In this document: one piece after another, positions 36,143-46,720 of the stretch
Layout: each line of letters begins with the position of its first letter
Numbering within the stretch: the stretch's first letter is position 1
Source: Cyathus striatus
Taxonomy: Eukaryota > Basidiomycota > Agaricomycetes > Agaricales > Nidulariaceae
DNA: 64,000 bases
Direction: 5' to 3'
Assembly: GCA_025738555.1 (NCBI GenBank)
Contig: JAOVFP010000008.1
Coordinates: 1,488,001-1,552,000 of the forward strand
Notes under the pieces: generated by a model
The model's input: the letters and a program-made list of their open reading frames with translations, nothing else
Told to the model about the DNA's origin: nothing
Databases searched by the model: none
Position numbers and translations under genes: made by a program

Positions 36143-36798
36143 GTTTGGGTGTCTGATTGAGTTGGTGATTGGTCGGTTGATATTGGGACTTTGGGGATAC
36201 GTTTGTTCGCTTTTGTGTTAATGGATTGCGTTGCGCTTCGACGGCAGCGGAGGCGGGTTGGATGAGTAGTGTGGCTTACACTTCGGCCTCCGACGGTGTA
36301 ATTACACATTGATCATAGCAACAAGTGGAATGTGGCTTTGAATTGAACATCCACATGTCGTTTCTATCGTGAGTTATGTTCTGTATGACATATGCCAAAT
36401 GTAAATATGTTTATCACTTGCTTATCAGCGTTCTACATAGGCAGATTCTCCATGGTGCAATGTTTTGTCGGTGTCACAATCTGGGGCTTTGGTAAAAATG
36501 ACTTTCGGAGCGGAAGCAAAGTGATGATCAGATCAACTTTGATCGCTATCACTTGACAAATACAGTGATTCTTACCAAAGTCCCACACTCCCCCTGCTGC
36601 AACAACCTACGTTCGCATCCAAAACGCATGGAATACGGCACTGGTGAGTACGTGAGTCCTAACGTACGGAATGGATAAGGTTATGCTAAAGCCTAAGTGT
36701 AGTAAGCACCAAGCCAAACGTCAGTTATATCCGTCCATAAAAACCTTTCCGCGCCTTTATCACTTCCCATTTCCTCCATTCCCTCCTCGACGGTTATC
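36143..36798. other. Intergenic DNA upstream of acyltransferase copy 7
   Basis: No gene. CATAAAAA at 36736-36743, 63 bp before the ATG, is the best TATA candidate. Confidence 0.4.
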
Positions 36799-38034
36799 AT
36801 GTCCGCACCGGAAGATCTGGCCAGTAGCGCCCTCACAGAGTCGGGGCTGATGCCCCTTGAACCAACCTTTCAAATCCTTATCCAAGCTCTCCTCTTCCTC
36901 GGTCTCTTGGCTCGATCACGCATAACCCGATTCGTCATCTTCATCCCTATCCTACTCACTTCGGTGTACATGTTCTTCTATACCACTGGGGGAAAGATAG
37001 CGCCGACGTGGTCACCTGGACACTTATAGCTGCGACCCTTTTCCAGGCTTCGGATGCGTTGGTGATTAATGATGTTGCGAAGTTACGACTTGTAGGGCAG
37101 AAGCGGGATACGAATGAGTTGGGACTTTGGGAAAGGGCGAAGTGGGCTATGCAGTTGTTGGGTTCGCCTAGGCATGTGGGATGGACGCATGAGCCGGTGT
37201 ATGTCTTCCCCCCTCATCCGAAAGAATCAAGATGGGAGTTCGTCACGACGAGAATTGTCCATTGCGTGGGGTATTATGCCCTTTCGGACGTGTTGCACAC
37301 GTATATGTGTTATTCGCCTGCGTTTAGGAGGGATGGTGTGTCTATTGCTGAAGGAGGGATTTTGGTGAGGTTGTTGAATACGGGTCTGCATGCGGCGCAT
37401 ATTTGGGCTTTTGTCAGCTTGGTTTACACGATTGGAGCTGTGGCTGCTGTTGCTACGTATCTCACGGAGGCAAGTGAGTGGCCGGCGACGTTCGGAAAAT
37501 GGAGTGATGCGTACACCGTTCGTCGGTTTTGGGGGTGCGTTGATCTTTTTGCGTGTCGATCATCTTTCTGAAGGCTAATTTATTAATAGTCGTACATGGC
37601 ATCAAACATTCCGTCGTGTCCTCTCTACACACGGAGATTTCGTCGCATTCACACTCCTTGGCCTACCAAAGAACACATTCATAGGCACAAACGTGCAACG
37701 TTATGCAGCATTTGCGCTTTCGGGGCTCTTCCACGCCGCTGGCGAATACGGGATGTTCCGTGAGAAGTACTGGGAATTGAGCACTGCGATGACGTTTTTC
37801 TTTTTGCAAGCGACTGCTATCTTGGTCGAGCAGGAAGTTGGGAATTTGCTGGGGATTAAGGCAGGGAAGTGGACGAGGAGAGCGGGGTATGTCTGGACGT
37901 TTTGTTGGTTTGCTTGGACGCTTCCTGCTTGGGTCGATCCGCAGTTTAGATATGGGTTCTTGGAGAAGGATGGGTTTAGTGGTAGTGTGAGTAATTGGGC
38001 TTGGAAGGGAGAGTGGAAGATCCAGGGACCGTAG
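36799..38034 (+). pseudogene. Wax-synthase-like O-acyltransferase, copy 7, frameshifted
   Basis: Exons 36799-37534 and 37590-38034 (55-nt phase-2 intron), about 393 residues if the frame were continuous. The first frame ends at 37029. Similarity resumes in another frame from about 37005, in the variable loop after FYTTGGK. The shift fits loss of one C in GCCC, or a two-base GC insertion. All other marks are intact: FLGLLARSRITRF, PPHPKESRWEF, YTVRRFWG/RTWHQ, SGLFHAAGEYGMF with His. As with copy 5, either real inactivation or assembly error is possible. Subgroup with copy 6. The decayed copy at 39.7 kb derives from it, judging by the shared C-terminal codons and downstream sequence. Confidence 0.8.
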
Positions 38035-38275
38035 AGTAATTGGGTGCTTTTTTTGTAAGATATGCAGGGAATGGGATAAGCGGTGGAGTTTAATTCGTCG
38101 GTTATCTTACCAATCAATTGAACATTGATGATTCTAAGAGGAAGATGTCTCGGACACTGTATATTTACCTGAATGATTTTTAGACACCTCCAGTTGAGAC
38201 ACCAATATTTGCAACCACTGATATATTAACTAATAACAATTGAAACATGTCATCCTAATATCTCCTAATATGCCC

Positions 38276-39061
38276 TTAGTATATAATGTTTATGGGGTCC
38301 TGGTGTTGGAGCGAGGAACAAGCTAACTCAGGCCATTGGTTTTGTCGACGTATCTCATTTGCAGCATAGCATCTCGTTTCAAACGCTTTTCTCAGCGTCT
38401 CTACCGTGTCATGTGCCGAGTCAACACGGGTTGCACACATTCCCCTGGTCCGACAGGCCGTTCTGCATTGTTGAGTAATTGTGATGTATCTATTAGTAAA
38501 TGGTGCGTGTTCTATTTGATTGAAGGTTGTCGCGGGGGGGTCCGAGTTCGTATACCGGTCATTGGCCCATTCGATACATTCTTTCAACTTTCTGTTGAAA
38601 TTAAGTATTCTTCCAGCATTGTTTATAACGATATTTGATTGTATTACTGCTGCAGGAACTGATGATATTTTATGTTAGATATTATGATCATTTCTGTTAA
38701 GATAAGATAGAGGAACGTACCCCTTCTCCCAGAACTTGAAGGTGCAGAACCTGTCCCTTTTCTGATAGATGGGTCGTTTCGAGCTGGCGATCCCTGCATG
38801 AAGTATATCAGTATAAAGTGTTACGACGATTCGGGGATTGTATAACCTTCTGAACGGGCTGAACGGTATTCTTGGAAACTTTTCCTTTCACTTGTCGGTC
38901 GTAAATGCCTTCGACTTCATGTGAATTTACGACTCCGCCCTAATGATAGCACGTAAAAATCATAGGTTTTGAGATTAAATATTTTCACTTACACTCACAG
39001 GAAGCGCGTATCCAAGAGAGAAGCAGAGAGCAATGCATGTGAACATAGTAGTTAATTTCAT
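38276..39061 (-). CDS. Secreted protein of unknown function
   Basis: Exons 39061-38993, 38939-38847, 38793-38721 and 38658-38276 give 205 residues. The first exon is a classic signal peptide (MKLTTMFTCIALCFSLGYALP). A basic linker follows (GIYDRQVKGKVSKNT, GTGSAPSSSGRR). The C-terminal domain carries seven Cys (ECIEW, QCRTACRTRGMCATR, RCYAA, LACSS). There is no membrane anchor, so it is expected outside the cell. I recognise no enzyme family. It lies 3' of acyltransferase copy 7, on the opposite strand, convergent. Regular introns and the signal peptide argue for a real gene. Confidence 0.68.
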
Positions 39062-39679
39062 ATCGGTTGTTTGAGGTAAATCAATTAGGACCGGTCTAAT
39101 CTTTAAGAGGAAGAAGGTCAATATCCGACATTGCATGAAAGGTGGGGGGGACATACTGGGTTATTTAAAAGAGTGATGCACCAGGCAATGGAAAAACCGT
39201 GCGTTACAACACCAGTATTTATATGTGTCGGTACGCGCGTAATATATGGGTATATTGGCCTACAGAAATGATAAAAGGAGGAAGCTTCACCTTCAAGGAG
39301 ACAGGAACTTCGTTTCAAACGCTAGACTTGATACAGTGTGTCCTTGGATGTACACCATCAAGCTGTGCGTGCACACATTCGCCTATTTTGCGATAACGCG
39401 TTAGCCCACATGAATAAATACTGGTCTTAAAGTTTTACGTATGTGAACACAAAGATGCCAGCAAGTGGAAAGGTCCAATTGAACTGGGACCTTAAAGGGA
39501 TTATTCTTCAATGTTACATTCAGTTAAGTAGTATTTAAAGACTGAACGCTACTATTATTTCTTCGAAGTGCTTATTCATGAATCTACCGAAATAAAATGG
39601 CCGTCTGTGTGTTGATCAGATGTACAACTTAATTGATGTAACACGATTTCGATCATTCTATTTCCCACAAGTTGAATAT
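39062..39679. other. Intergenic DNA, nothing recognised
   Basis: No supported gene between the secreted-protein gene and the decayed acyltransferase copy. Confidence 0.4.
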
Positions 39680-40040
39680 CCGGGCATCAAATCTTCCACC
39701 ACCCACAACACACACGGAGACTTCGTCACCTAGTGACTAACTCCTCCGCCAACTAAAGAACGCGTTTATAGGCACCAACGTGAAACGTTACTCTGCGTTT
39801 GCGCTTTCAGCTGTTTATGGGATATTCCGCGAGAAAAGTTCTTGAAATTGAGCATTTCCACGACACTTTTCTTCCTGAAAGCACTTTTATGTTTGTGGAG
39901 TGGAAATTTGCGATTTTTTAAGATTGAAGTAGGATGGTGCCAGACAAGGAGAGTGGAGTGTGTTTGGACAGGATAATTTTTGCTAGAATAGGTTTTTGGA
40001 GAAGGATAGGATGGCAGAGTGGAAGATCCAGAAACCGTAG
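39680..40040 (+). pseudogene. Decayed 3' exon of a wax-synthase-like gene
   Basis: It aligns with exon 2 of copy 7: GGGCATCAAATCTTCC, then CACACGGAGACTTCGTC, ATAGGCACCAACGTGAAACG, and finally GAGTGGAAGATCCAGAAACC ending in TAG at 40040. The middle has lost the catalytic SG..HA block and many bases. Homology continues past the stop to about 40190 (GGTTGAGACG...), matching 38180-38225. No exon 1 is present. Confidence 0.75.
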
Positions 40041-40453
40041 TGTGCGCTGTTCTTTGTAAGCTATGTAGTAAAACGGAACATATTGGTATAAAAGTCTTGA
40101 GCTGTTGACTACCTACGGGTTCTTAATGGCCGCAACAAGTTGAATGGTTTAGACATCTTCGGTTGAGACGCGTAAGTTCGCACCTACTAACATGCAGCTT
40201 TGCTACACTACCTTTGTCCTCCCGTGGCCCAATTGAAACCAACAACAGGCGCTGACTTCTGCGGGCCCTATGTGGATCGACGAATATTCAGGGGTTGGAG
40301 CGTAGTTAAATTGGAGCTTCTAAAATCAAATTGGATAATATGAGGGTTGTCCGTAAATCATGATACCTGTCAACTGTGTAAGGATGGAGACATTCACAAC
40401 AAGCGCATGTTGGGCGCTCCACTGTATGGTATGCATGGACAAATTAAGTCTAA

Positions 40454-41666
40454 CACTGCGTGCACGCCTCGATATTTCAATGTGAAATAGCTTTGAAATA
40501 TCGTGGAAATATTCTTTATATTACATCATTATTTTGCTTTGTAATACTCTTACAATTCACATATGATATTTCTCACGTATTTGAAAGTCACAATAACAAA
40601 GAAATATTGAAACCCGGATCCCCATTTTCTTTGAAATCCTTTATTCAATATTTCAAAGGGTTTTCACCTATGAAATAACAAAGAAATATTTATTTGTCAC
40701 ACTGGGCAATCACAATGAGCTTTGTCTACCATTGTCCCATCTTTGTGATATATGTCACAAGGTTCTTATCTAAGAGATCTTAGCAAGATCTTAGTGGCAT
40801 TGTGACATATGTCACGGTCATCACAGTTGTCCCACAGTGTCACAGTGTCACAATCGTCACACTTGTCGCAGTCGTCACAGTCGTCACAGGTGTCCCACAG
40901 TGTCACACTTGTCGCAGTCGTCACAGTCGTCGCAGTCGTCGCACTTGTCACACTTGTCACACTTGTCACATTTGTCGCAGTCGTCACAGTCGTCACCGGT
41001 GTCCCACAGTGTCACACTTGTCGCAGTCGTCACAGTCGTCACAGGTGTCTCACAGTGTCACACTTATCATAATTGACACATTCATCACAGTTGTCCCACA
41101 GTGTCCTAGTTGTCACTTGTCACAGTCATCACAGTCGTCACAGTTATTCCACAGTGTCGCAGTTATGACAAGTGTGACAAGTGTAACGACTTCGACAAGT
41201 GCGACAAGTGTGACAGCTGCGACGACTGTGACGACTGTGACGACTGTGACGACTGTTACGACCGTGACAACTGCGACAAGTGTGATACGACAACTGTGAT
41301 GACCGTGACATATGTCACAATGCCACTAAGATCTTGCTAAGATCTCTTAGATAAGAACCTTGTGACATATATCACAAAGATGGGACAATGGTAGACAAAG
41401 CTCATTGTGATTGCCCAGTGTGACAAATAAATATTTCTTTGTTATTTCATAGGTGAAAACCCTTTGAAATATTGAATAAAGGATTTCAAAGAAAATGGGG
41501 ATCCGGGTTTCAATATTTCTTTGTTATTGTGACTTTCAAATACGTGAGAAATATCATATGTGAATTGTAAGAGTATTACAAAGCGAAATAATGATGTAAT
41601 ATAAAGAATATTTCCACGATATTTCAAAGCTATTTCACATTGAAATATCGAGGCGTGCATGCAGTG
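40454..41666. mobile_element. 1.2 kb giant palindrome with minisatellite core
   Basis: Two arms of about 378 bp (40454-40831 and 41289-41666) are nearly perfect reverse complements. Outer ends read CACTGCGTGCACGCCTCG and its near complement, and TAA flanks both ends (40451-40453, 41667-41669), as expected of a PIF/Harbinger-like TWA target duplication. The 450-bp core is made of short units such as TCACAGTCGT, TCACACTTGT and CCCACAGTG, switching to the complementary strand sense near 41165, so the whole element is one long inverted repeat. Open frames across the core are products of the repeat, not genes. There is no transposase. Confidence 0.8.
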
Positions 41667-41904
41667 TAATAGTTTACGACAACTTCATTATAATTGTAGT
41701 CGCAAGTTATTTATGTATGTACATAATGGACCGAATGGAAGAAAGAAGCGCCCTGTCCGTACTAAAGTGACTTAGTAGAACGCTCATTTTGATACTAAAA
41801 AGCGTTCCATTGAGAGGATAGACAAGAAGCATGTTTATCCATGGTATTTATATCAGCTAGAACGATGGAACACCTAAGAGCCATATATGATCCCTTCTCC
41901 CATA
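41667..41904. other. Short spacer, nothing recognised
   Basis: No gene or repeat seen between the palindrome and the next small secreted-protein gene. Confidence 0.35.
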
Positions 41905-42260
41905 ATGCTCGACATAAAGAAGTTTACGGTAAGTTTCTGAATGAATATCCTCTTCATTGTTACAGCGATAACTTTTGCAGCCTATCCCCGTTATATTTAT
42001 AAGCCTTTCTTTGTCTTTTTCTGTGATTGCCCAGCAAGACATCTCATGTGGAGCACCTGGTGGAAATGGAGGAATCGGAAATTGCCAGCAATTCATAAAA
42101 ACTTTTTGTAACGACATCTCTCAATCACAGGTTATTTCTCGCAGATCGCTCATTTGAGCAATAGCTAACCTCACTGAAGTTTGATAATGGTGATTTGGGC
42201 AGTAGATGCTTCAATACCAATGGAATGCACTGTAAGCTCGGATATCTTGTATTATTTTGA
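41905..42260 (+). CDS. Small secreted cysteine-containing protein
   Basis: Exons 41905-41928, 41981-42130 and 42180-42260 give 84 residues. The signal peptide spans exons 1 and 2 (MLDIKKF/TPIPVIFISLSLSF, cleavage likely near VIAQQ). The mature part has Cys in ISCGAPGG, GNCQQF, TFCND, SRCFN and MHCKLG. The second intron contains a good branch site (GCTAACC) before its AAG acceptor. The short length, signal peptide and Cys content match the small secreted protein class of mushrooms, which includes candidate effectors, but no function can be assigned. It sits about 240 bp from the giant palindrome. Confidence 0.6.
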
Positions 42261-43713
42261 CAGACACTTATCGGTTTCTTGAGCAGGTGATTTCAGCGCT
42301 TTCAACACCCTTAATACTGGGGTTGGTAGTCCCAGTAAAGATAATTGTGGAAACGTGCTGCTTACAATCTCAAATAATTGTGATTCTGTATGTATCTCTA
42401 GTTTTCTTTGTATATGAATTTATTCTCACAAACATAACTTACAAGGGCGGTCAAGGAAAAGAGACATCCACTAGCAAGTTTACTTTCAGTGTTCAGTCAA
42501 TCAGCGGAACCTGCTTCTAAACTTGTAATAATATCTTCTAGAGTTAGATATTATATAATTTTAATCTTATGCCTTAAACCGTATGGTCTGTTGAAATTGA
42601 TGATTGATACGAATTTCACTGAGTTAGGCTAAGACAGTATCCGTATTATATTTAGTGTAATGAACCCACCCATGTATTAAGGTCACTTGTCTGAGGTGAC
42701 AGATCTGATAGAAGACATCAATCGTAGTTGCGACAAAAACGACAATGAACAGAGGATCGAGCTTTGAGTGGAGCTACTATACAGTAGCTTTTATAACAGT
42801 CTCCACAATACAACCGGATTTATAAATTTTCTCACTTGAGTCGAGTGTTAGAGTGCTCGTGATTCATAGTTACTAGCAAGTTAGCGCAGGAAGCCGCGCC
42901 GAACCTCAGCGCTAAACGACTGATTTGCCTTTCTCCAGGTCCTCAGGCTCCTACACAGCGAGGACCTCCAAAGTTCCACAACTATTTGTCTCGGAAGCAA
43001 TTTTAAGTTATCATGCTTTGTATTAATTGTGTTTAATAAAGGAAATCGAGTGTACAACGTCCTGTAGACGCCAATTAGGTGTTTCAAGATTTTGTGATAT
43101 TGCAAAAATTGGGTGTAATTCGAGGTTTATCATTCACCCATTCATTCTTCAAGCATAAAACTTTTTCTGATATATACCCAGTTAATAATACATAATAAAG
43201 AACAACGAGTAATGTGTCATGTCACATCATTAATCATTGACAACTTGTCACTGGCGTTGGAACGTTGGACTTGCGTCGAACGTCGAACACAATAGAACAA
43301 GCGTCACAACGTTTACATCTGTTCGTCCCTCTGACAGGTGATTCCCTAGTACTTCCTTGCTCGTCGTGTAACTTTTTGCAACACATTCAATATCACAAGT
43401 ACGTAAAATCCTCTGAGATTCTGGTACTCAAACCGAGGTAGTAGTAAGTTACAGTGGCTACACGTTGACAGCGTGTTTCTACTCTCACAGGACGGACTAT
43501 GAATCTCACTAATCATCATAAGTCAAATTCAACAAGTTGTCCTTTGTGAGGATCTTGTCTGCAGACGGTGCATGCTCCCCTTGTGCTCCCCGCGACTCGC
43601 ATTACTATCAATCAAACAACCGAGCGTCTACTTCTTGTGTTATGTCATATCGAAGATGGTACACATCATTTAGACCTTAAAAAACACGCCCTGCACTCAT
43701 GTGCTCGCTTAGT
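42261..43713. other. Intergenic, repeat-bearing DNA
   Basis: No supported gene. The stretch 42790-42880 is a repeat shared with 55980-56080. Confidence 0.4.
42790..42880 (+). repeat. Dispersed repeat end shared with 55.98-56.08 kb
   Basis: ACAATACA...TTTATAAATTTTCTCACTT, then CGAGTGTTAGAGTGCTCG and AGTTACTAGCAAGTTA match CGAGTGTTGGGGTGCTCG and related blocks at 56040-56100. It may be the 3' end of an LTR or other element. Class uncertain. Confidence 0.5.
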
Positions 43714-44139
43714 ATGACCAAGACGAGTGCCGAGATGGAAGGTCTACGTCCCGGAATGATTTTTCATCAGTGAGTTCCTCCTTATCTCCGTTAATTTGTT
43801 TTCTCTGATGTGTGTCGAAGGACACGGAATTTGTCATCATATGAAGGAAGAGGTGCAACTGCTGATGCGATTCGGGCAGTGGAGACTGTTGCGAGGGATG
43901 ATAACTTTGCTAAGGGTACAGTAGTATTTCAGATAGGACGAGGGAATGGGTGGCGAGGACGACGAAGACAATGGTCTCATCTCGTTTTCAACTTACTCTG
44001 TACATTTTTATCACCAAAATTAAACTGTCATGAAATAAAGTGTACGCCGAGACAAAAAGTGTGTGGGCCGAACAGCGTCCGAAAAGTTTGTGCACCCATC
44101 AAATATGTTTGCGCGCACTGTATTAAACGTTCATTTTGA
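43714..44139 (+). CDS. Possible small gene or fragment, unrecognised
   Basis: An ATG at 43714 gives MTKTSAEMEGLRPGMIFHQ. A phase-2 intron (43770-43820) joins it to TRNLSSYEGRGATADAIRAV ETVARDDNFAK. After about 43911 the frame stays open to 44139 but the composition changes and becomes Cys/Lys-rich, so the coding part may end or splice near GCTAAGGGTACAG. No family recognised. It could be a 5' fragment of a larger lost gene. Confidence 0.3.
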
Positions 44140-45734
44140 CCGTCATAAGGTCTTGGTTTGTGGCGCTGTGGCTTAAGATGCTACACCACACTTCTCCCGT
44201 GACCACGTCAGCGTGTAACCATATCTCACAGAATAACTGACAATATACTTGAAATTATATTCAGCATTTCCAGTCCATAGTGCGACTGGCAGACTTCATG
44301 GAATGTGGCGTTGTGTTGGCTTACGTTTAGTCCATCGTGGTCGGCTACTTCAATGACCAGGGTATTCGAGAATTATAGCTTTGGGCTGTTAACGTTAGTA
44401 TTGCTGCGCAATACGATCAATTCGGAAGCAACGCATACAGATAACAGCATATGTTCGATAACGGAAATTTTGATTGTTTCATCCTCGATATTATGTAGGT
44501 TAACGTTAGTTGTACCTTTTCTACACATGTACCTAACCTTTGGGTGCTTAGTAACAGCAAATACTCTGGGCGACCTACTGGAAATGCTGGTGGAGAGATA
44601 GCTACTCGAGTGGAAGTCATTAAGACCTTCGTGCACCGGCACTATATTTCCACGTCATTGCTGTTTAGGACAATCGGTCGAGATAGATGCTTTAGGATGA
44701 AGCCTACTGGATGTCAATAGCAAGTTGTCAGACATAGCTCAGGTATAGGACAACTTAGAAACATTTATTATGTCCTCTTCCAACTATTCGCTGTCGTTCG
44801 TAGAAAAGAACTTATCACAGTGGCTGTGTGAGCCTGTGGTACAGGCTCTCCCCCTTCCGTAACCATGATGTAGGATGTAACGCGATTACGGTGGCACGTA
44901 AAGCTTTATGAAACCCCATGAAACCACAGAAAGCCATAGCCTGTCATACCGTGTCAATCTAAAAAACGCAAATTCCTTTCCTGAGAGCTAGATTGGCGAG
45001 ACTACACGTATATCTAAGCATATTTTCAAAAGACATCTCGCGTAAGTCTGGTTATATCGATTTCCAACTTCTCAAGCGATACTAACCCCCAACTTCCTCC
45101 ATTTCCCTAGTTACAGTATTTTGGTCAATATCGTTGGGTCGTGCTACTGTCTCTTGGACATTTCTTCATCGACATCGTAGATTCGTATCAGCTTTCTCCA
45201 GCATTCGTTCTGCCACTCGTTTACTATATGGAATCATGATGCATGATGTGTCCAATCATTTCCAATGCCAACTCACTGAAATCTTTCTCATACTGCGCAG
45301 TATTCATGAACTGCGCTGGTATGGCTAACCCACTGGAGAAAATATTTTTCCACCTACTGTTCACGTCCAATGCAGTCTGGGAGCACTCCCATCGGTCGCT
45401 GTTATGGGATTATGGAACGGTTCAACGATGTGTATACCGGAAAAATGTGTTGCCTGTAATATATCTGTTGCTCTCTACTACAAAATGATCTGGAAAAGAG
45501 CACATTCTAACTCAAGTTTGTGCATTTTATTTCGTTCTTCGTACGCTTTCTCAGTCGATTTTTTACCACTGTTCCCGTTGCGAACGAAACACATTATTGC
45601 CATTCATTTTTTTTAGCGTTGTGTACACTCTTCTAGCTCTAAAATGAGGGTCATGATGCAAACGTTCTAAATATAGAGGATGATAGATTGCCATTCCAAC
45701 CCTCCGCAAGGACTTCTGAATTCCTACTACACTT

Positions 45735-45845
45735 AGTCGCCAATCCGGACACAAAATTGGGCCGTATACCCCGAAACGTTGACGAAATCCGGACACTTTT
45801 TTGGGATAAAGACGGTCAGTCTTTGATCGCCTATCCGGACATAAA
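45735..45845. repeat. Three spaced copies of ATCCGGACA
   Basis: CAATCCGGACACAAAATTGGG, AAATCCGGACACTTTTTTGGG and CTATCCGGACATAAATGG follow each other at roughly 50-bp spacing; TATCCGGACA also occurs near 47837. This is probably subterminal transposon sequence beside the pogo-like end at 45905. Confidence 0.45.
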
Positions 45846-45904
45846 TGGTCAAAGATTTCCTATGTGAGATCCTTGGAGTCTGGACATATACCAAATGGCT
45901 GATA

Positions 45905-45940
45905 TACTGTATAATTTCGACCAACTGTTCAGTGACGCGT
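45905..45940 (+). mobile_element. Solo pogo/Tc1-like terminal repeat
   Basis: TACTGTATAATTTCGACC followed by AACTGTTCAGTGACGCGT is nearly the reverse complement of 2851-2890. A short inner block (CGTCACAAAGCCTCA, near 45985) is also shared with the other copy. Confidence 0.45.
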
Positions 45941-46369
45941 TACACCGGGCTATGAACAGAACAGATTCAGCAGTTGGTCACACGTCACAAAGCCTCATGA
46001 ACACAGGTACAAGGAAAACGAAAAACTGTGAAAAATTAATAAAAATCGAAACAATTTAATAGTAATATTTAAAACACTGTTTGTACATCCTGGGGCGTGT
46101 AATAAGTATAATAGTTACGGCTGCAAGTCATTCAAATTTATTCCAGCTTCAGTTTTGCTTACCCAATGGTTTAGGCTGTGAACAGTTCACTTCAGGTGTC
46201 ACACATTCTATAGCAACTATTCTCGGTAACTTCTACTTTCAAGTAATCTAATGATTATTTGCTCCATTGTAATCATCGCTCATTTGGGAATTGGTCTTGC
46301 TATGAATAACAAAGTCTATAGCAATATATTTGCTTTTCGCATTGTATTAGTTTTGACTTATTCAGTGTA

Positions 46370-46720
46370 GAGCAGGCGATTCGCCTGCACTACAAAATTC
46401 GATATTCTTCGAGTTTTAGTATCGGGATCACGTGACTCTGGTATGCGTATCGAACCGTTCCGATTTCCTGGTTTTGGAACTTGTTCTCTCTCTCCGTCTA
46501 CCTTCCTTTATACTCTTGCTACTTACCTCTAGGACCCTTTAATATCCGCTTAGCAAATTAAGTAATCCCCCTTTTCTTCCTTACTATAAATTTACTGTAT
46601 CTACATTCTCGCAATTTAGTGAATTTTATCCCCCTCACAGTCAAACTTTGAAATCACCCTTTCGACACCTTGGAGCGCCCAGGTTGAACGGTCTTTCAAC
46701 CGACTCGCTATTTTTTTTAT
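46370..46720. repeat. Dispersed element with hairpin end
   Basis: GCAGGCGATTCGCCTGC at 46372-46388 is a perfect palindrome beside AGTGTAGA. The body 46390-46560 matches 5000-5240 in reverse. Further on, 46600-46720 (CAATTTAGTGAATTTTATCC, ACACCTTGGAGC, GTTGAACGGTC) resembles 61255-61455 in the CpG-poor block. The end AGTGTAGAGCAGGC recurs, reversed, at 62591-62616. Confidence 0.5.

Noticed and set aside
3511..38034. A terpenoid or polyketide biosynthetic cluster
   Set aside because: No terpene synthase, polyketide synthase, NRPS or P450 is seen anywhere in the window, so the acyltransferases cannot be assigned to such a pathway from sequence alone.
40802..41340. Several open frames of 75-165 codons across the palindrome core
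   Set aside because: They are translations of short repeated units (VTVVTVV, CDDCDDCD) in all frames and both strands, a direct result of the repeat period.
42131..42164. A 34-nt intron in the small secreted protein gene
   Set aside because: The acceptor at 42179, preceded by a GCTAACC branch site, gives a normal 49-nt intron with the same downstream frame.
46364..46400. Helitron 3' terminus
   Set aside because: A hairpin and a CTRR-like end are present, but the T expected after the end is absent and the two copies differ (CTAG and CTGA). There is no helicase gene, so I keep it only as an unclassified repeat.
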